39,869 nucleotides of DNA, from contig BDTS01000083.1 in assembly GCA_002897915.1 (NCBI GenBank), positions 1 through 39,869 on the forward strand. Reading direction: 5' to 3'. Source of the stretch: a bacterium BMS3Bbin09 (GTDB taxonomy: Bacteria; Nitrospirota; Thermodesulfovibrionia; UBA6902). Made by a program: the position numbers and the translations under genes. Shown one piece after another: positions 32,821-39,869 of this stretch. The notes below the pieces were generated by a model that worked only from the letters and a program-made list of their open reading frames with translations, was not told the origin of the DNA and did no database searches. Numbering within the stretch: position 1 is the stretch's first letter; the number at the start of each line of letters is the position of its first letter.

Positions 32821-33555
32821 ATGCCAGAGGCAAAGCTCAAAGTAATACTTTTACGTAACACACCCGAACCCGAGGCAATAGTGGCAATGGCCGCAAAGCT
32901 TTGCTACAGCCCTTCTGACATAACATCGCTGAAGGGCAGGATAGATAAGAAGGACCAGAAGAAGTTCGTTGAGAAACTCGTTGCAATGGGTCACATGACC
33001 CCTATAGAGCACGCCTCCTTTACCTTTGCGATAGAGGGTATATCAAGGGCATGCTCACATCAGCTCGTCAGACACAGGGTCGCTTCATACAGCCAGCAGT
33101 CACAGCGTTACGTCAGCGAAGAGACCGGCTTTGATTATATTATCCCCCCTGTTATCAAAGAAGATAAAGAACTCAAAAAGGCCTTTCTCGCCTCTATGAA
33201 AGAGGCCCAGAAGTCCTATAACGAACTGGTCACTCAATTGAACAAAAAAGGCGTAAAGGGTGAAGCCGCCAACCAGGACGCCCGTTTCATCCTCCCGAAC
33301 GCATGCGAGACAAAGATAGTCGTCACCATGAACGCCAGGGAACTAATACACTTCTTCAGGCTCCGCTGCTGCAACCGCGCCCAGTGGGAAATAAGAGAAA
33401 TGGCCGATAGGATGCTGAAGCTCGCCAGAAAGGTCGCTCCGGTCATCTTTCACAAAGCCGGTCCCGGATGCCTGCATGCGCCCTGCCCCGAAGGTTCATA
33501 CACATGCGGCAAGGTAAAAGAAGTCAGGAAGAAATACGGCGTAAAGAAGAAATAA
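32821..33555 (+). CDS. thyX: Flavin-dependent thymidylate synthase
   Basis: The 244-residue enzyme makes dTMP from dUMP using methylene-tetrahydrofolate and NAD(P)H through FAD, in place of ThyA. The diagnostic RHR-x7-S motif is at 84-94 (RHRVASYSQQS). HMTPIEHASFTF (about 58-69), LPNACETKIVVTMNARELIHFF and the C-terminal RCCNRAQWEIREMA with its substrate-binding residues are also present. It carries an extra C-terminal stretch with three cysteines (AGPGCLHAPCPEGSYTCGK), seen in several bacterial homologues. It has its own promoter. Confidence 0.97.
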   Translation: MPEAKLKVILLRNTPEPEAIVAMAAKLCYSPSDITSLKGRIDKKDQKKFVEKLVAMGHMTPIEHASFTFAIEGISRACSHQLVRHRVASYSQQSQRYVSEETGFDYIIPPVIKEDKELKKAFLASMKEAQKSYNELVTQLNKKGVKGEAANQDARFILPNACETKIVVTMNARELIHFFRLRCCNRAQWEIREMADRMLKLARKVAPVIFHKAGPGCLHAPCPEGSYTCGKVKEVRKKYGVKKK

Positions 33556-33572
33556 GGCTTTTGACGTTTATC

Positions 33573-33600
33573 GTAGGGGCACGGCATGCCGTGCCCCTAC
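33573..33600. repeat. 28-bp perfect REP-like palindrome
   Basis: A perfect inverted repeat with arms GTAGGGGCACGGCA and TGCCGTGCCCCTAC, 17 bp past thyX. It matches 12352-12379 with one difference and is a dispersed repeat; it may also serve as a transcription end. Between it and vsr I see only AT-rich sequence. Confidence 0.85.
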
Positions 33601-33765
33601 AATATGTCCTTGCCGAACATCCCGGTTTTCCGTTAGAATGGAACATCTTAATACTTGGGCGAATTCAGCATGATATATTGAGGTTGGATCTCAATATGAT
33701 CGAAAGCAATGGGAAAAAAGCTAAAAAAATATTTATAAAATGGTAAATTTGATAATGTTTCTGAA

Positions 33766-34191
33766 GTGCGGTCAAAGACAATGTCTGCTATTCGTGGAAA
33801 AAATAACCGTACAACAGAAGTTAAGTTAAGAATGGCCATGATAAGAAATGGGGTTGCTGGATTTAAAATGCATGTTAATGAAGTCACTGGCACCCCAGAT
33901 TTTTATTTTAAAAAGGAAAGGCTGGCACTTTTTGTAGACGGATGTTATTGGCATGGTTGTCCAAAATGTGGACATATTCCAAAAAAAAGATTAGAATTTT
34001 GGGCAGCAAAAATAAAAAGGACTAAGCTCAGAGATAAAAAGAAACGGTCAGAATTAAGAAAACAAGGTATATCTGTACTGCATATTTGGGAGCATGAATT
34101 GAAAAACAAGCAATCAATAGCCACGGTATTAACGAAGATCAAAAAAAGGTGTGGGTTGACTATATGGATAAGAAGACCAATGATAAAATAG
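33766..34191 (+). CDS. vsr: Very short patch repair (Vsr) endonuclease
   Basis: The 141-residue protein matches Vsr: RSKTMSAIRGKNNRTTE at the N-terminus, GTPDFYF with the catalytic Asp (D45), the zinc-binding FVDGCYWHGCPKCGHIPKKR and WAAKIKRTKLRDKK. Vsr nicks beside T:G mismatches produced by deamination of 5-methylcytosine, protecting sites of the adjacent C5 methyltransferase. The start is uncertain: GTG 33766 keeps most of the domain, but upstream in-frame codons (NVSEV) also look family-like and have no ATG. ATG 33781 is another option. Its end overlaps the endonuclease gene by about 43 bp. Confidence 0.9.
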   Translation: MRSKTMSAIRGKNNRTTEVKLRMAMIRNGVAGFKMHVNEVTGTPDFYFKKERLALFVDGCYWHGCPKCGHIPKKRLEFWAAKIKRTKLRDKKKRSELRKQGISVLHIWEHELKNKQSIATVLTKIKKRCGLTIWIRRPMIK

Positions 34192-34910
34192 CAAATATAC
34201 TCCAAAAATGTATTGATGGGGTGTTGAAAAGAGTTGCAAAAGATAAAACGCACAAGCCATTTCACAAAGCTCTTTTAACTTCAGAATTGGTCTCTGCTTC
34301 AACATTTGAACGTTCATTTTCGACGTCTTTTGGTCAAGGCCCTATAGAAAAGATATCAAGTATTATTGCAGAGGCTACAGGGGCCGAATGTGTTAGGCAA
34401 AAGGAAACAAGGGTCGATATACCTAAGGGGGCCGTGGATGAGATAGAAAGAATCACGCATTCACTTAGGAGTGGTGATTCAAAGCCGAATTGGGAGAAAG
34501 AGTTAGATAGGGTATTGGCTTTTACAAAAGGAGATTATGTGCAAAGGCGTGTTTTGTCTGATCTATGGATAAAGAGAGATGAAATTGAAACTTTTATTTC
34601 TATCAAAACTGTAAAACCCAACATTGATCAAACGGAAATTGTAAAGAAGGACTTGCTCTTATTAAAAGCCCATGATAGTAATTGTGAAACCTATCTGGCT
34701 TTATATTACAATCCAGGTGGTTCTACTCGGAAGGATTACAATTGGTCAGTGCCTTCAAAAATCTTCAATATGAAAAGTGATAACTGTGTTTTGATAGGAA
34801 AAGAATATTGGGACTTTTTGGGTGGGGAAGGTACTTATGAAGAACTTCTTGATATATTTAAAGAGATTGGGGAAAAAACACGCCCACAATTAAAGAGGCT
34901 TGGTCACTAA
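34149..34910 (+). CDS. Type II restriction endonuclease, TdeIII-like
   Basis: The 253-residue protein resembles the TdeIII family, which as I recall cleaves GGNCC. Family-like stretches are KPFHKALLTSELVSASTFER, SFSTSFGQGPIEKI, a PD-(D/E)xK-compatible FISIKTVKPNIDQTEIVKKD and SNCETYLALYYNPGG, then NCVLIGKEYWDFLGGEGTYEEL. It starts inside the end of vsr (ATG 34149 or 34164) and ends with its stop overlapping the stop of the convergent methyltransferase gene. AT-rich codon use unlike thyX or mutS points to transfer. Recognition sequence is inferred from family only. Confidence 0.8.
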   Translation: MWVDYMDKKTNDKIANILQKCIDGVLKRVAKDKTHKPFHKALLTSELVSASTFERSFSTSFGQGPIEKISSIIAEATGAECVRQKETRVDIPKGAVDEIERITHSLRSGDSKPNWEKELDRVLAFTKGDYVQRRVLSDLWIKRDEIETFISIKTVKPNIDQTEIVKKDLLLLKAHDSNCETYLALYYNPGGSTRKDYNWSVPSKIFNMKSDNCVLIGKEYWDFLGGEGTYEELLDIFKEIGEKTRPQLKRLGH

Positions 34911-36337
34911 ACAGCGCATAAGATTTGTTGCGTATATTTTGAACATCTTTTCAAGTATGCTTGTTCCCACATTTTATCATTTGTATCCTTATATCTTGAA
35001 TAGGGGAAATTCGGATATATTGCTGGCTCTCGATTCATAATTGCTGACATGATTAGTGTTCCTATTGCTTTACCTAAACTTCTTGGCACTGCATTGCCCA
35101 CTTGCTTATATTGTTCAATAAGACTACCCTCAATTATCCAATTATCAGGGAACTCTTGAATCCTTTTATATTCTTCTATACTTAAAGGTCTGTTGTCTTC
35201 AGGATGTGCTAAGTCAGTAGCAGGCATAGCAGGATGTGTTACTAATGTAGGAGACGGCTTGTCCCATCCTAACCTTCTTAGGAATCCAGTTTTGCCTCCT
35301 CCAGCATAATATGAGGCCCCTAATGCTTCTTTTTGAATGTCTTCCGGTAAATTTCGCCAGTATTGCCCAGGTTTTAACAGCTTGTAATATTTCAACCTTT
35401 TTTCAGGAAAATTTAGATGATTATGTTTATCGGGGTGCAAGTTTTTTACGGCTTCCTTAAAAGTACGCCATTTAGGTAGATCATACATTCTATTTTCAGA
35501 ATTGGTAGGTGTTAAATAGGGCAACTGTTCACCGTCTATAGAACAAACAATTACTACTCTCTCACGTTTTTGTGGCGTGCCAAAATTTGCGGAATTATAC
35601 AAATTGAAACTTACACCATACCCTTCTTTTCTTAATACATTTAAAATGTGCATAAGGGCACCACCTTTTTCTTCGTCAGGAGTAAGTGGTGGATATCCAG
35701 GGCCTCTTTCATTATGAGGTCTGTGCTTCAAGGCTGCTGAGAGAATTCCTCTTACATTTTCAATGACTGCAAATTTGGGTTTTAACTCTATGATCCTATC
35801 TAAGAATGTTAGGAATACATTTCCGCGATCATCTTCAAATCCTTTACGTTTACCAGCGGTGCTAAATGCTTGACATGGTGGACCACCGACTATTAAATCT
35901 ATTTCTTGCTCTTCATCTAGTCCAGCAGCTTCTCGTATTCTTTCTGCACTATAATCCATTATGTCACCTAATAGAGCAATATTAGGTCGATTCTTTCGAA
36001 TTGTTTTCCTACATGCATTATCAGTTTCACAAGCTAACTTAACTTCAAATCCAGCTTCTTCTAGACCAAGATCAAGTCCCATTGCACCACTGAAAAAACT
36101 CAGTGCAATTGGCCTATCATATGATTCTCCCGATTCGGGAGTGTATGCAAGCTGGTCCTCAGCAACCCCACAGTTAGAACTATCGTAATAATTCATAACG
36201 TCTGTCTCATTTATTATCCATGAATTTCCAACCTTTTCAGCAGGTAACTTGCCATTACGACAGAGATTTCTGACTTGTTGGGGTGATAAATGTAGTTTCG
36301 AAGCGGCTTTTTTTATATCAATCAAGGTACCTTCCAT
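34907..36337 (-). CDS. DNA (cytosine-5) methyltransferase with N-terminal HTH domain
   Basis: The 476-residue enzyme is the modification partner of the adjacent endonuclease. Residues 1-55 form an excisionase/MerR-like helix-turn-helix (DIKKAASKLHLSPQQVRNLC...GNSWIINETDVMNYY). After a linker come motif I FFSGAMGLDLGLEEAG (81-96), motif IV GGPPCQAFS with catalytic Cys155, ENVRG, QKRERVVIV and the C-terminal motifs IX-X (QVGNAVPRSLGKAIG). The extra HTH suggests the enzyme also represses its own gene: its promoter carries two TTAGGTA repeats over the -10 box. The gene converges with the endonuclease gene, overlapping by 3 bp. Confidence 0.93.
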   Translation of the reverse strand: MEGTLIDIKKAASKLHLSPQQVRNLCRNGKLPAEKVGNSWIINETDVMNYYDSSNCGVAEDQLAYTPESGESYDRPIALSFFSGAMGLDLGLEEAGFEVKLACETDNACRKTIRKNRPNIALLGDIMDYSAERIREAAGLDEEQEIDLIVGGPPCQAFSTAGKRKGFEDDRGNVFLTFLDRIIELKPKFAVIENVRGILSAALKHRPHNERGPGYPPLTPDEEKGGALMHILNVLRKEGYGVSFNLYNSANFGTPQKRERVVIVCSIDGEQLPYLTPTNSENRMYDLPKWRTFKEAVKNLHPDKHNHLNFPEKRLKYYKLLKPGQYWRNLPEDIQKEALGASYYAGGGKTGFLRRLGWDKPSPTLVTHPAMPATDLAHPEDNRPLSIEEYKRIQEFPDNWIIEGSLIEQYKQVGNAVPRSLGKAIGTLIMSAIMNREPAIYPNFPYSRYKDTNDKMWEQAYLKRCSKYTQQILCAV

Positions 36338-36363
36338 AGTTTCATGTGCGAAAATTCAAGAAG

Positions 36364-36398
36364 TACCTAAGAATACCTAATTATTATTTGAAAGTCAA
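36364..36398 (-). promoter_or_regulatory. Methyltransferase promoter with direct-repeat operator
   Basis: On the minus strand TTGACT (36398-36393) and TATTCT (36375-36370) are 17 bp apart. Two copies of TTAGGTA (36380-36374 and 36370-36364, 10 bp apart) cover both ends of the -10 box. One helical turn between repeats fits binding of an HTH dimer, perhaps the methyltransferase itself. The rest of 36399-36609 shows no gene, only weak hairpins. Confidence 0.6.
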
Positions 36399-36609
36399 TG
36401 AAAATATACCTGTAAAATGTCACAGGTGTTTTATTCCTGACAGAGAAATAGACTATTGACAGCACACCCACCAAGCCTCTGTTTAGCATGCTCAATTTTG
36501 GCGGGTTTTTCTTGTTAAGGGGACAAATTGTGATATCCAAGAGTTCAATAATCAAGAGGTTATAGCTTTGAGATCACAATCTGTGACCTCAAAGAAATGA
36601 GGCCAACCC

Positions 36610-39216
36610 CTATTTCTTGCCGTTCTTTTTGTCGGACAGTTTCTTCTTCATCTCCGAAAGCGTATTTAGCGCCTGGATCGGCGTCATACTCACGATATCA
36701 AGTCCCAATAATTCCTTTAAGACAGGGTCCGCCTGCGTTGTAAATAGGTCGAGCTGGCCCGCCTTCTGGGTGACTGACTTCTCCGAATCGGGCGTATATG
36801 CCAGTTTGGGGGCGCCGAGTTCGTTCAGTTCGGACTTTTCCAGATTAGAGAGAATCTCTCTGGCCCTTGTCAGTGCCTCATCCGGAAGTCCGGCGAGCCT
36901 CGCGACCTGAATACCGAAGCTCTTGTCAGCGGCCCCTTCCTCGATCCTCCTGAGAAAGATTATCTCATCTCCCCATTCCTTCACAGCCACATTGAGGTTC
37001 CGGATGCCGTCCAGAACAAGAGAGAGCTCGGTGAGTTCATGATAATGCGTGGCAAAGAGCGTCCTTGCCTTCAGCCGCCTGGCAATGTACTCGACAACGG
37101 ACCAGGCAATGCTTATACCGTCGAACGTGCTCGTGCCCCTGCCGACCTCATCAAGGAGTATAAGGCTCTTCGGTGTCGCGTTGTTCAATATATTGGCGGT
37201 CTCGATCATTTCGACCATAAACGTGCTCTGTCCCTTTGTGATAACGTCGGACGCGCCTATCCTCGTGAATATCCTGTCCACAACTCCTATCGTGGCCTCA
37301 GCAGCAGGGATATAGCTCCCGATCTGGGCCATAAGTACGATCAGCGCGATCTGCCTCATATAGGTGGACTTGCCCGCCATGTTCGGCCCGGTAATGATCG
37401 AGATATTGTTCGAATTGGAATCGATCAGGCAGTCGTTCGGAATGAACTTCTCCCCTGAGAGCAAGCTCTCAATAACAGGGTGCCTGCCTCCGGAGATGCT
37501 GATCGTATCACCGCTGTTCACGACCGGACGCTCATAATTGTACCTGGCCGCTATATTGGACAGGCTTTGCAGAGCATCGGTTTCTGCTATGGCCGCGGCC
37601 GTATTCTGGAGCTTTACGGTCTCTTTCGCGGCATCATCCCTGATCCTGACGAAAAGCTCGTACTCAATATTTTTGAGCCTCTCTTCAGCGCCCAGCACCT
37701 TTGCCTCATATTCCTTCAGTTCCGGTGTTATGAACCTCTCCGCATTAACAAGGGTCTGCTTCCTGATATAGTCCTCGGGCACCTGGGAAAGGTTGGCCTT
37801 TGTGACCTCTATGTAATAGCCGAAGACCTTGTTGTATTTGACCTTGAGTGACGATATCCCTGTCCTCTTCTTCTCCTTTGACTGGAGATCGGCAATAAAA
37901 TCCTTTCCGCTGCTGCTCATCTCCCTCAGCTCGTCCACTACGGGATCAAAACCCTTTTTGATCATGCCGCCTTCCTTTATTGTCAATGGCGGCTCATCAG
38001 CTATGGCCCTCTCTATAAGCGATCTTACATCCGAAAGCTCCTCTATCCTTTTGGAGAGAGAGCCGATCGTTCTGTCGCTATATTCCTTGAGGAGTTCCTT
38101 TAACCCCGGCAGGATATCAAGGGAGTTCTTTAGTGACAGCAGGTCCCTTGCGTTCGCAGTGCCGCTGCTTATCTTCGAGGCGAGCCGTTCAATATCATAT
38201 ATGCTGTCCAGCATACCCTGTAATTGCCGAAGCCTGTCCGCATCGTTCATTAACATGCCGACAGCGTCCTGCCTGCGGTTGATCTCTTCGGGATCAATAA
38301 GGGGGTTGAGCAGCCATGTCCTCAAAAGCCTCCCGCCCATGGGGGTAAAGGTCTCGTCAATGACCTTGAGGAGGGTACCTTCCATATCATCGTTCCTCAT
38401 GTTCCCCGTAAGCTCAAGGTTCCTGATCGTAGTCGCATCCAGAAACATATACGATTCACGCCTCAGCACACTCATTTTCGTAAAGGCGAGATCGCTCTTC
38501 TGTGTCTCTTCGAGATAATTAAGCAGGGCGCCGCCTGCAGAGACAGCGACGATCATCCCTTCACAGCCGTAGCCCTCAAGAGAAGTAACCTTGAAATGCT
38601 TTATAAGCTTCCTGTAGGCCTCTATATAATCAAAATACCAGTCATCATAGCCCGTAAGATAATAATCGTCCAGACCTATCACAGCCGGGTTATCCTTGAG
38701 GCTCTGCGGATAGAGTACTTCCTTTGGCCGGAACCTGCTGATCTCATCCTCCAGATCATTATGCGTCTCATAAACAATGAACTCGCCGGTCGTAACATCC
38801 GCTACAGCAATCCCGTAGATATTTTCCTTCTGGAAAAATCCGAGGATATAGTTGTTCTCTTTGGGGTTGTCGGGAGTGAAGGTCCCCGGGGTTACAACCT
38901 TGACGACCTCACGCTTTACAATACCCTTGGTCGACTTGGGGTCACCCACCTGCTCACAGATCGCGACCTTGTGGCCCGCCTTAACAAGCTTTGAGATATA
39001 GGATTCGGAGGTGAAATGCGGGATACCGCACATGGGCATCGGATCGGCCTTGCCCTTGTCCCTTGAGGTCAATGTGATCTGAAGGATCTTTGAAGCGATC
39101 ACAGCGTCCTGCCCGAACATCTCATAAAAATCACCGAGCCTGAAAAAAACAATAGCATCCGGATGGCTGCGCTTTATCTCCTGATACTGCTTCATTAACG
39201 GGGTCAATTCAGACAT
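36610..39216 (-). CDS. mutS: DNA mismatch repair protein MutS
   Basis: The 868-residue protein is a full-length MutS1. The mismatch-reading F30-Y31-E32 lies in FFRLGDFYEMF, the connector and lever domains follow, and the C-terminal ATPase has Walker A GPNMAGKST (610-618), Walker B LILLDEVGRGTSTFDGISIAW and the FATHYHEL switch. It recognises mismatches in the cytoplasm and recruits MutL. A segment LAYTPDS near residue 800, between ATPase and C-terminal helices, is shared with the unrelated methyltransferase next door. It is transcribed toward the restriction-modification island. Confidence 0.98.
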   Translation of the reverse strand: MSELTPLMKQYQEIKRSHPDAIVFFRLGDFYEMFGQDAVIASKILQITLTSRDKGKADPMPMCGIPHFTSESYISKLVKAGHKVAICEQVGDPKSTKGIVKREVVKVVTPGTFTPDNPKENNYILGFFQKENIYGIAVADVTTGEFIVYETHNDLEDEISRFRPKEVLYPQSLKDNPAVIGLDDYYLTGYDDWYFDYIEAYRKLIKHFKVTSLEGYGCEGMIVAVSAGGALLNYLEETQKSDLAFTKMSVLRRESYMFLDATTIRNLELTGNMRNDDMEGTLLKVIDETFTPMGGRLLRTWLLNPLIDPEEINRRQDAVGMLMNDADRLRQLQGMLDSIYDIERLASKISSGTANARDLLSLKNSLDILPGLKELLKEYSDRTIGSLSKRIEELSDVRSLIERAIADEPPLTIKEGGMIKKGFDPVVDELREMSSSGKDFIADLQSKEKKRTGISSLKVKYNKVFGYYIEVTKANLSQVPEDYIRKQTLVNAERFITPELKEYEAKVLGAEERLKNIEYELFVRIRDDAAKETVKLQNTAAAIAETDALQSLSNIAARYNYERPVVNSGDTISISGGRHPVIESLLSGEKFIPNDCLIDSNSNNISIITGPNMAGKSTYMRQIALIVLMAQIGSYIPAAEATIGVVDRIFTRIGASDVITKGQSTFMVEMIETANILNNATPKSLILLDEVGRGTSTFDGISIAWSVVEYIARRLKARTLFATHYHELTELSLVLDGIRNLNVAVKEWGDEIIFLRRIEEGAADKSFGIQVARLAGLPDEALTRAREILSNLEKSELNELGAPKLAYTPDSEKSVTQKAGQLDLFTTQADPVLKELLGLDIVSMTPIQALNTLSEMKKKLSDKKNGKK

Positions 39217-39374
39217 AACGATTACAATTTAGCCTCTGAAAACTTTCTTTTTCAAGGATTGAATATTGATTTTGCCAGTATGCCGCCAGGAAACAACAAA
39301 TATAACATATAGAAGGAATTATAGGAAAGATTTAGGGGGTTTCACCGCCCTTTTTTTGTTAGAACCACCCCTTA

Positions 39375-39423
39375 CCCCTCCTTGCTAAGGAGGGGATTAT
39401 TATTCTCCCCTTAACAAGGGGAG
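39375..39423. repeat. Pair of GC-rich palindromes upstream of mutS
   Basis: CCCCTCCTT/AAGGAGGGG (39375-39395) and CTCCCCTT-AAC-AAGGGGAG (39405-39423) are two adjacent hairpins in the 441-bp gap between mutS and ilvE, bracketed by ACCCCTTA and GAGGGGTTA. This is a dispersed repeat style common in such genomes. I see no gene in 39217-39657. Confidence 0.65.
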
Positions 39424-39534
39424 ACACAGAGGGGTTACTGTTATTGTTTTATTTTACTGATAGTTATAGCTGGTTATTTAATGTATAATATTAAGAAGAA
39501 AAGAAGTGAGGTCAAAAAAACCGCTATATCCGAT

Positions 39535-39656
39535 GGCTAAGTAATAATTTTGATATGCAAGATGCAGTGTGTTTTTGTGAGTGAGGCGATACACTATGGT
39601 ATGCCGAATAAGCAAAAATGCGCTGCAACGCAGTAGATCGGAATTATTACGACGCC
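39535..39656. repeat. 122-bp element with near-perfect terminal inverted repeats
   Basis: The ends GGCTAAGTAATAATTTTGAT and ATCGGAATTATTACGACGCC pair over most of about 20 bases. Inside, TTTTTG and CAAAAA also pair, so the whole element could fold into one long hairpin. It ends 1 bp from the ilvE stop. It looks like a non-coding palindromic element or MITE; it may terminate ilvE transcripts. Confidence 0.6.
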
Positions 39657-39657
39657 A

Positions 39658-39869
39658 TCAAACATAGGTGAGCCAGGACTTGTAAGCGCTCGTCTCCCCT
39701 TTAACAATATTGAAGAACTGCTTCTGGAGCTTTTTAGTTATAGGACCCGGTGTTCCGTTCCCAATGGTCCTGCCGTCTACCTCTCTAATAGGGGTCACTT
39801 CTGCGGCGGTCCCTGTGAAGAAAGCCTCATCAGCGACATAGACTTCGTCTCGCGTAAAGTTAGTCTCGC
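39658..39869 (-). CDS. ilvE: Branched-chain amino acid aminotransferase, C-terminal part
   Basis: The gene enters from the right edge and ends at TGA 39658-39660, giving the last 70 residues. [20 protein letters not shown] is the highly conserved region of class IV aminotransferases (PLP phosphate-binding side), followed by [13 protein letters not shown] and the typical end YKSWLTYV. It transfers amino groups to the keto acids of leucine, isoleucine and valine. The rest of the gene lies outside the window. Confidence 0.93.
   Translation of the reverse strand, partial: ETNFTRDEVYVADEAFFTGTAAEVTPIREVDGRTIGNGTPGPITKKLQKQFFNIVKGETSAYKSWLTYV

Noticed and set aside
36440-36600. Terminator or small RNA between the methyltransferase gene and mutS
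   Set aside because: An imperfect stem followed by TTTTT (near 36467-36515) and a TTTGAG/CTCAAA hairpin exist, but neither faces a gene end in the right direction and no promoter supports an RNA gene.

Overview
This window is a bacterial chromosome segment of moderate GC, most likely from an uncultured anaerobe of the Nitrospirota or Desulfobacterota type. That assignment is inference, based on a selenocysteine formate dehydrogenase with NAD-linked NuoE/NuoF partners, an EtfA with a fused ferredoxin, ThyX, dense gene packing and many short palindromic repeats. There is no rRNA, CRISPR or prophage.

Region 1 (1-4241) is an AT-rich accessory segment that reads as an integron cassette array. Three cassettes start with a core whose reverse complement recurs just after their last gene, as attC R'/R'' boxes should. 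Cargo: the end of one higA, an unknown secreted protein, a full higBA, and a ribbon-helix-helix/RelE pair. The attC of each higBA copy is interrupted, on the bottom strand at the TTGT/T target, by a protein-less group II intron-like element (about 643 and 815 bp). No integrase is in view; the array runs off the left edge. It ends in a truncated SGNH hydrolase fused into the 3' end of the next operon.

Region 2 (4242-9655, minus strand) is uxs - fdhA - nuoE - nuoF. fdhA is one 905-codon gene with an in-frame UGA followed by a SECIS-like hairpin. Region 3 (9821-13750, plus) has two tRNAs, then leuB, asd and mtaD. Region 4 (13768-16691) has small genes: a 28-residue Lys-rich peptide, a rubrerythrin broken by an ochre stop, a cold-shock protein with a terminator-like leader, a rhodanese with a probable selenocysteine, and a BAX-inhibitor-1 homologue. 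Region 5 (16688-21322, minus) is etfB-etfA-fabD, preceded by three 58-bp tandem repeats abutting the promoter, and a glycerate kinase.

Region 6 (21460-32724, plus) is a dense, mostly overlapping run that looks like an osmotic-stress locus: glucosyl-3-phosphoglycerate synthase, a histone-tail-like protein, an M23 peptidase, MscS, a DUF5752-like protein, a TreT-type trehalose synthase, a trehalose-6-phosphate synthase/phosphatase fusion and two ClC proteins. Two trehalose routes and one glucosylglycerate route thus sit beside channels that release solutes and ions.

Region 7 (32752-39869) has thyX, an AT-rich type II restriction-modification island (vsr, TdeIII-like endonuclease, C5 methyltransferase with an N-terminal HTH and an operator-like repeat on its own promoter), mutS, a repeat-rich intergenic stretch and the 3' end of ilvE.
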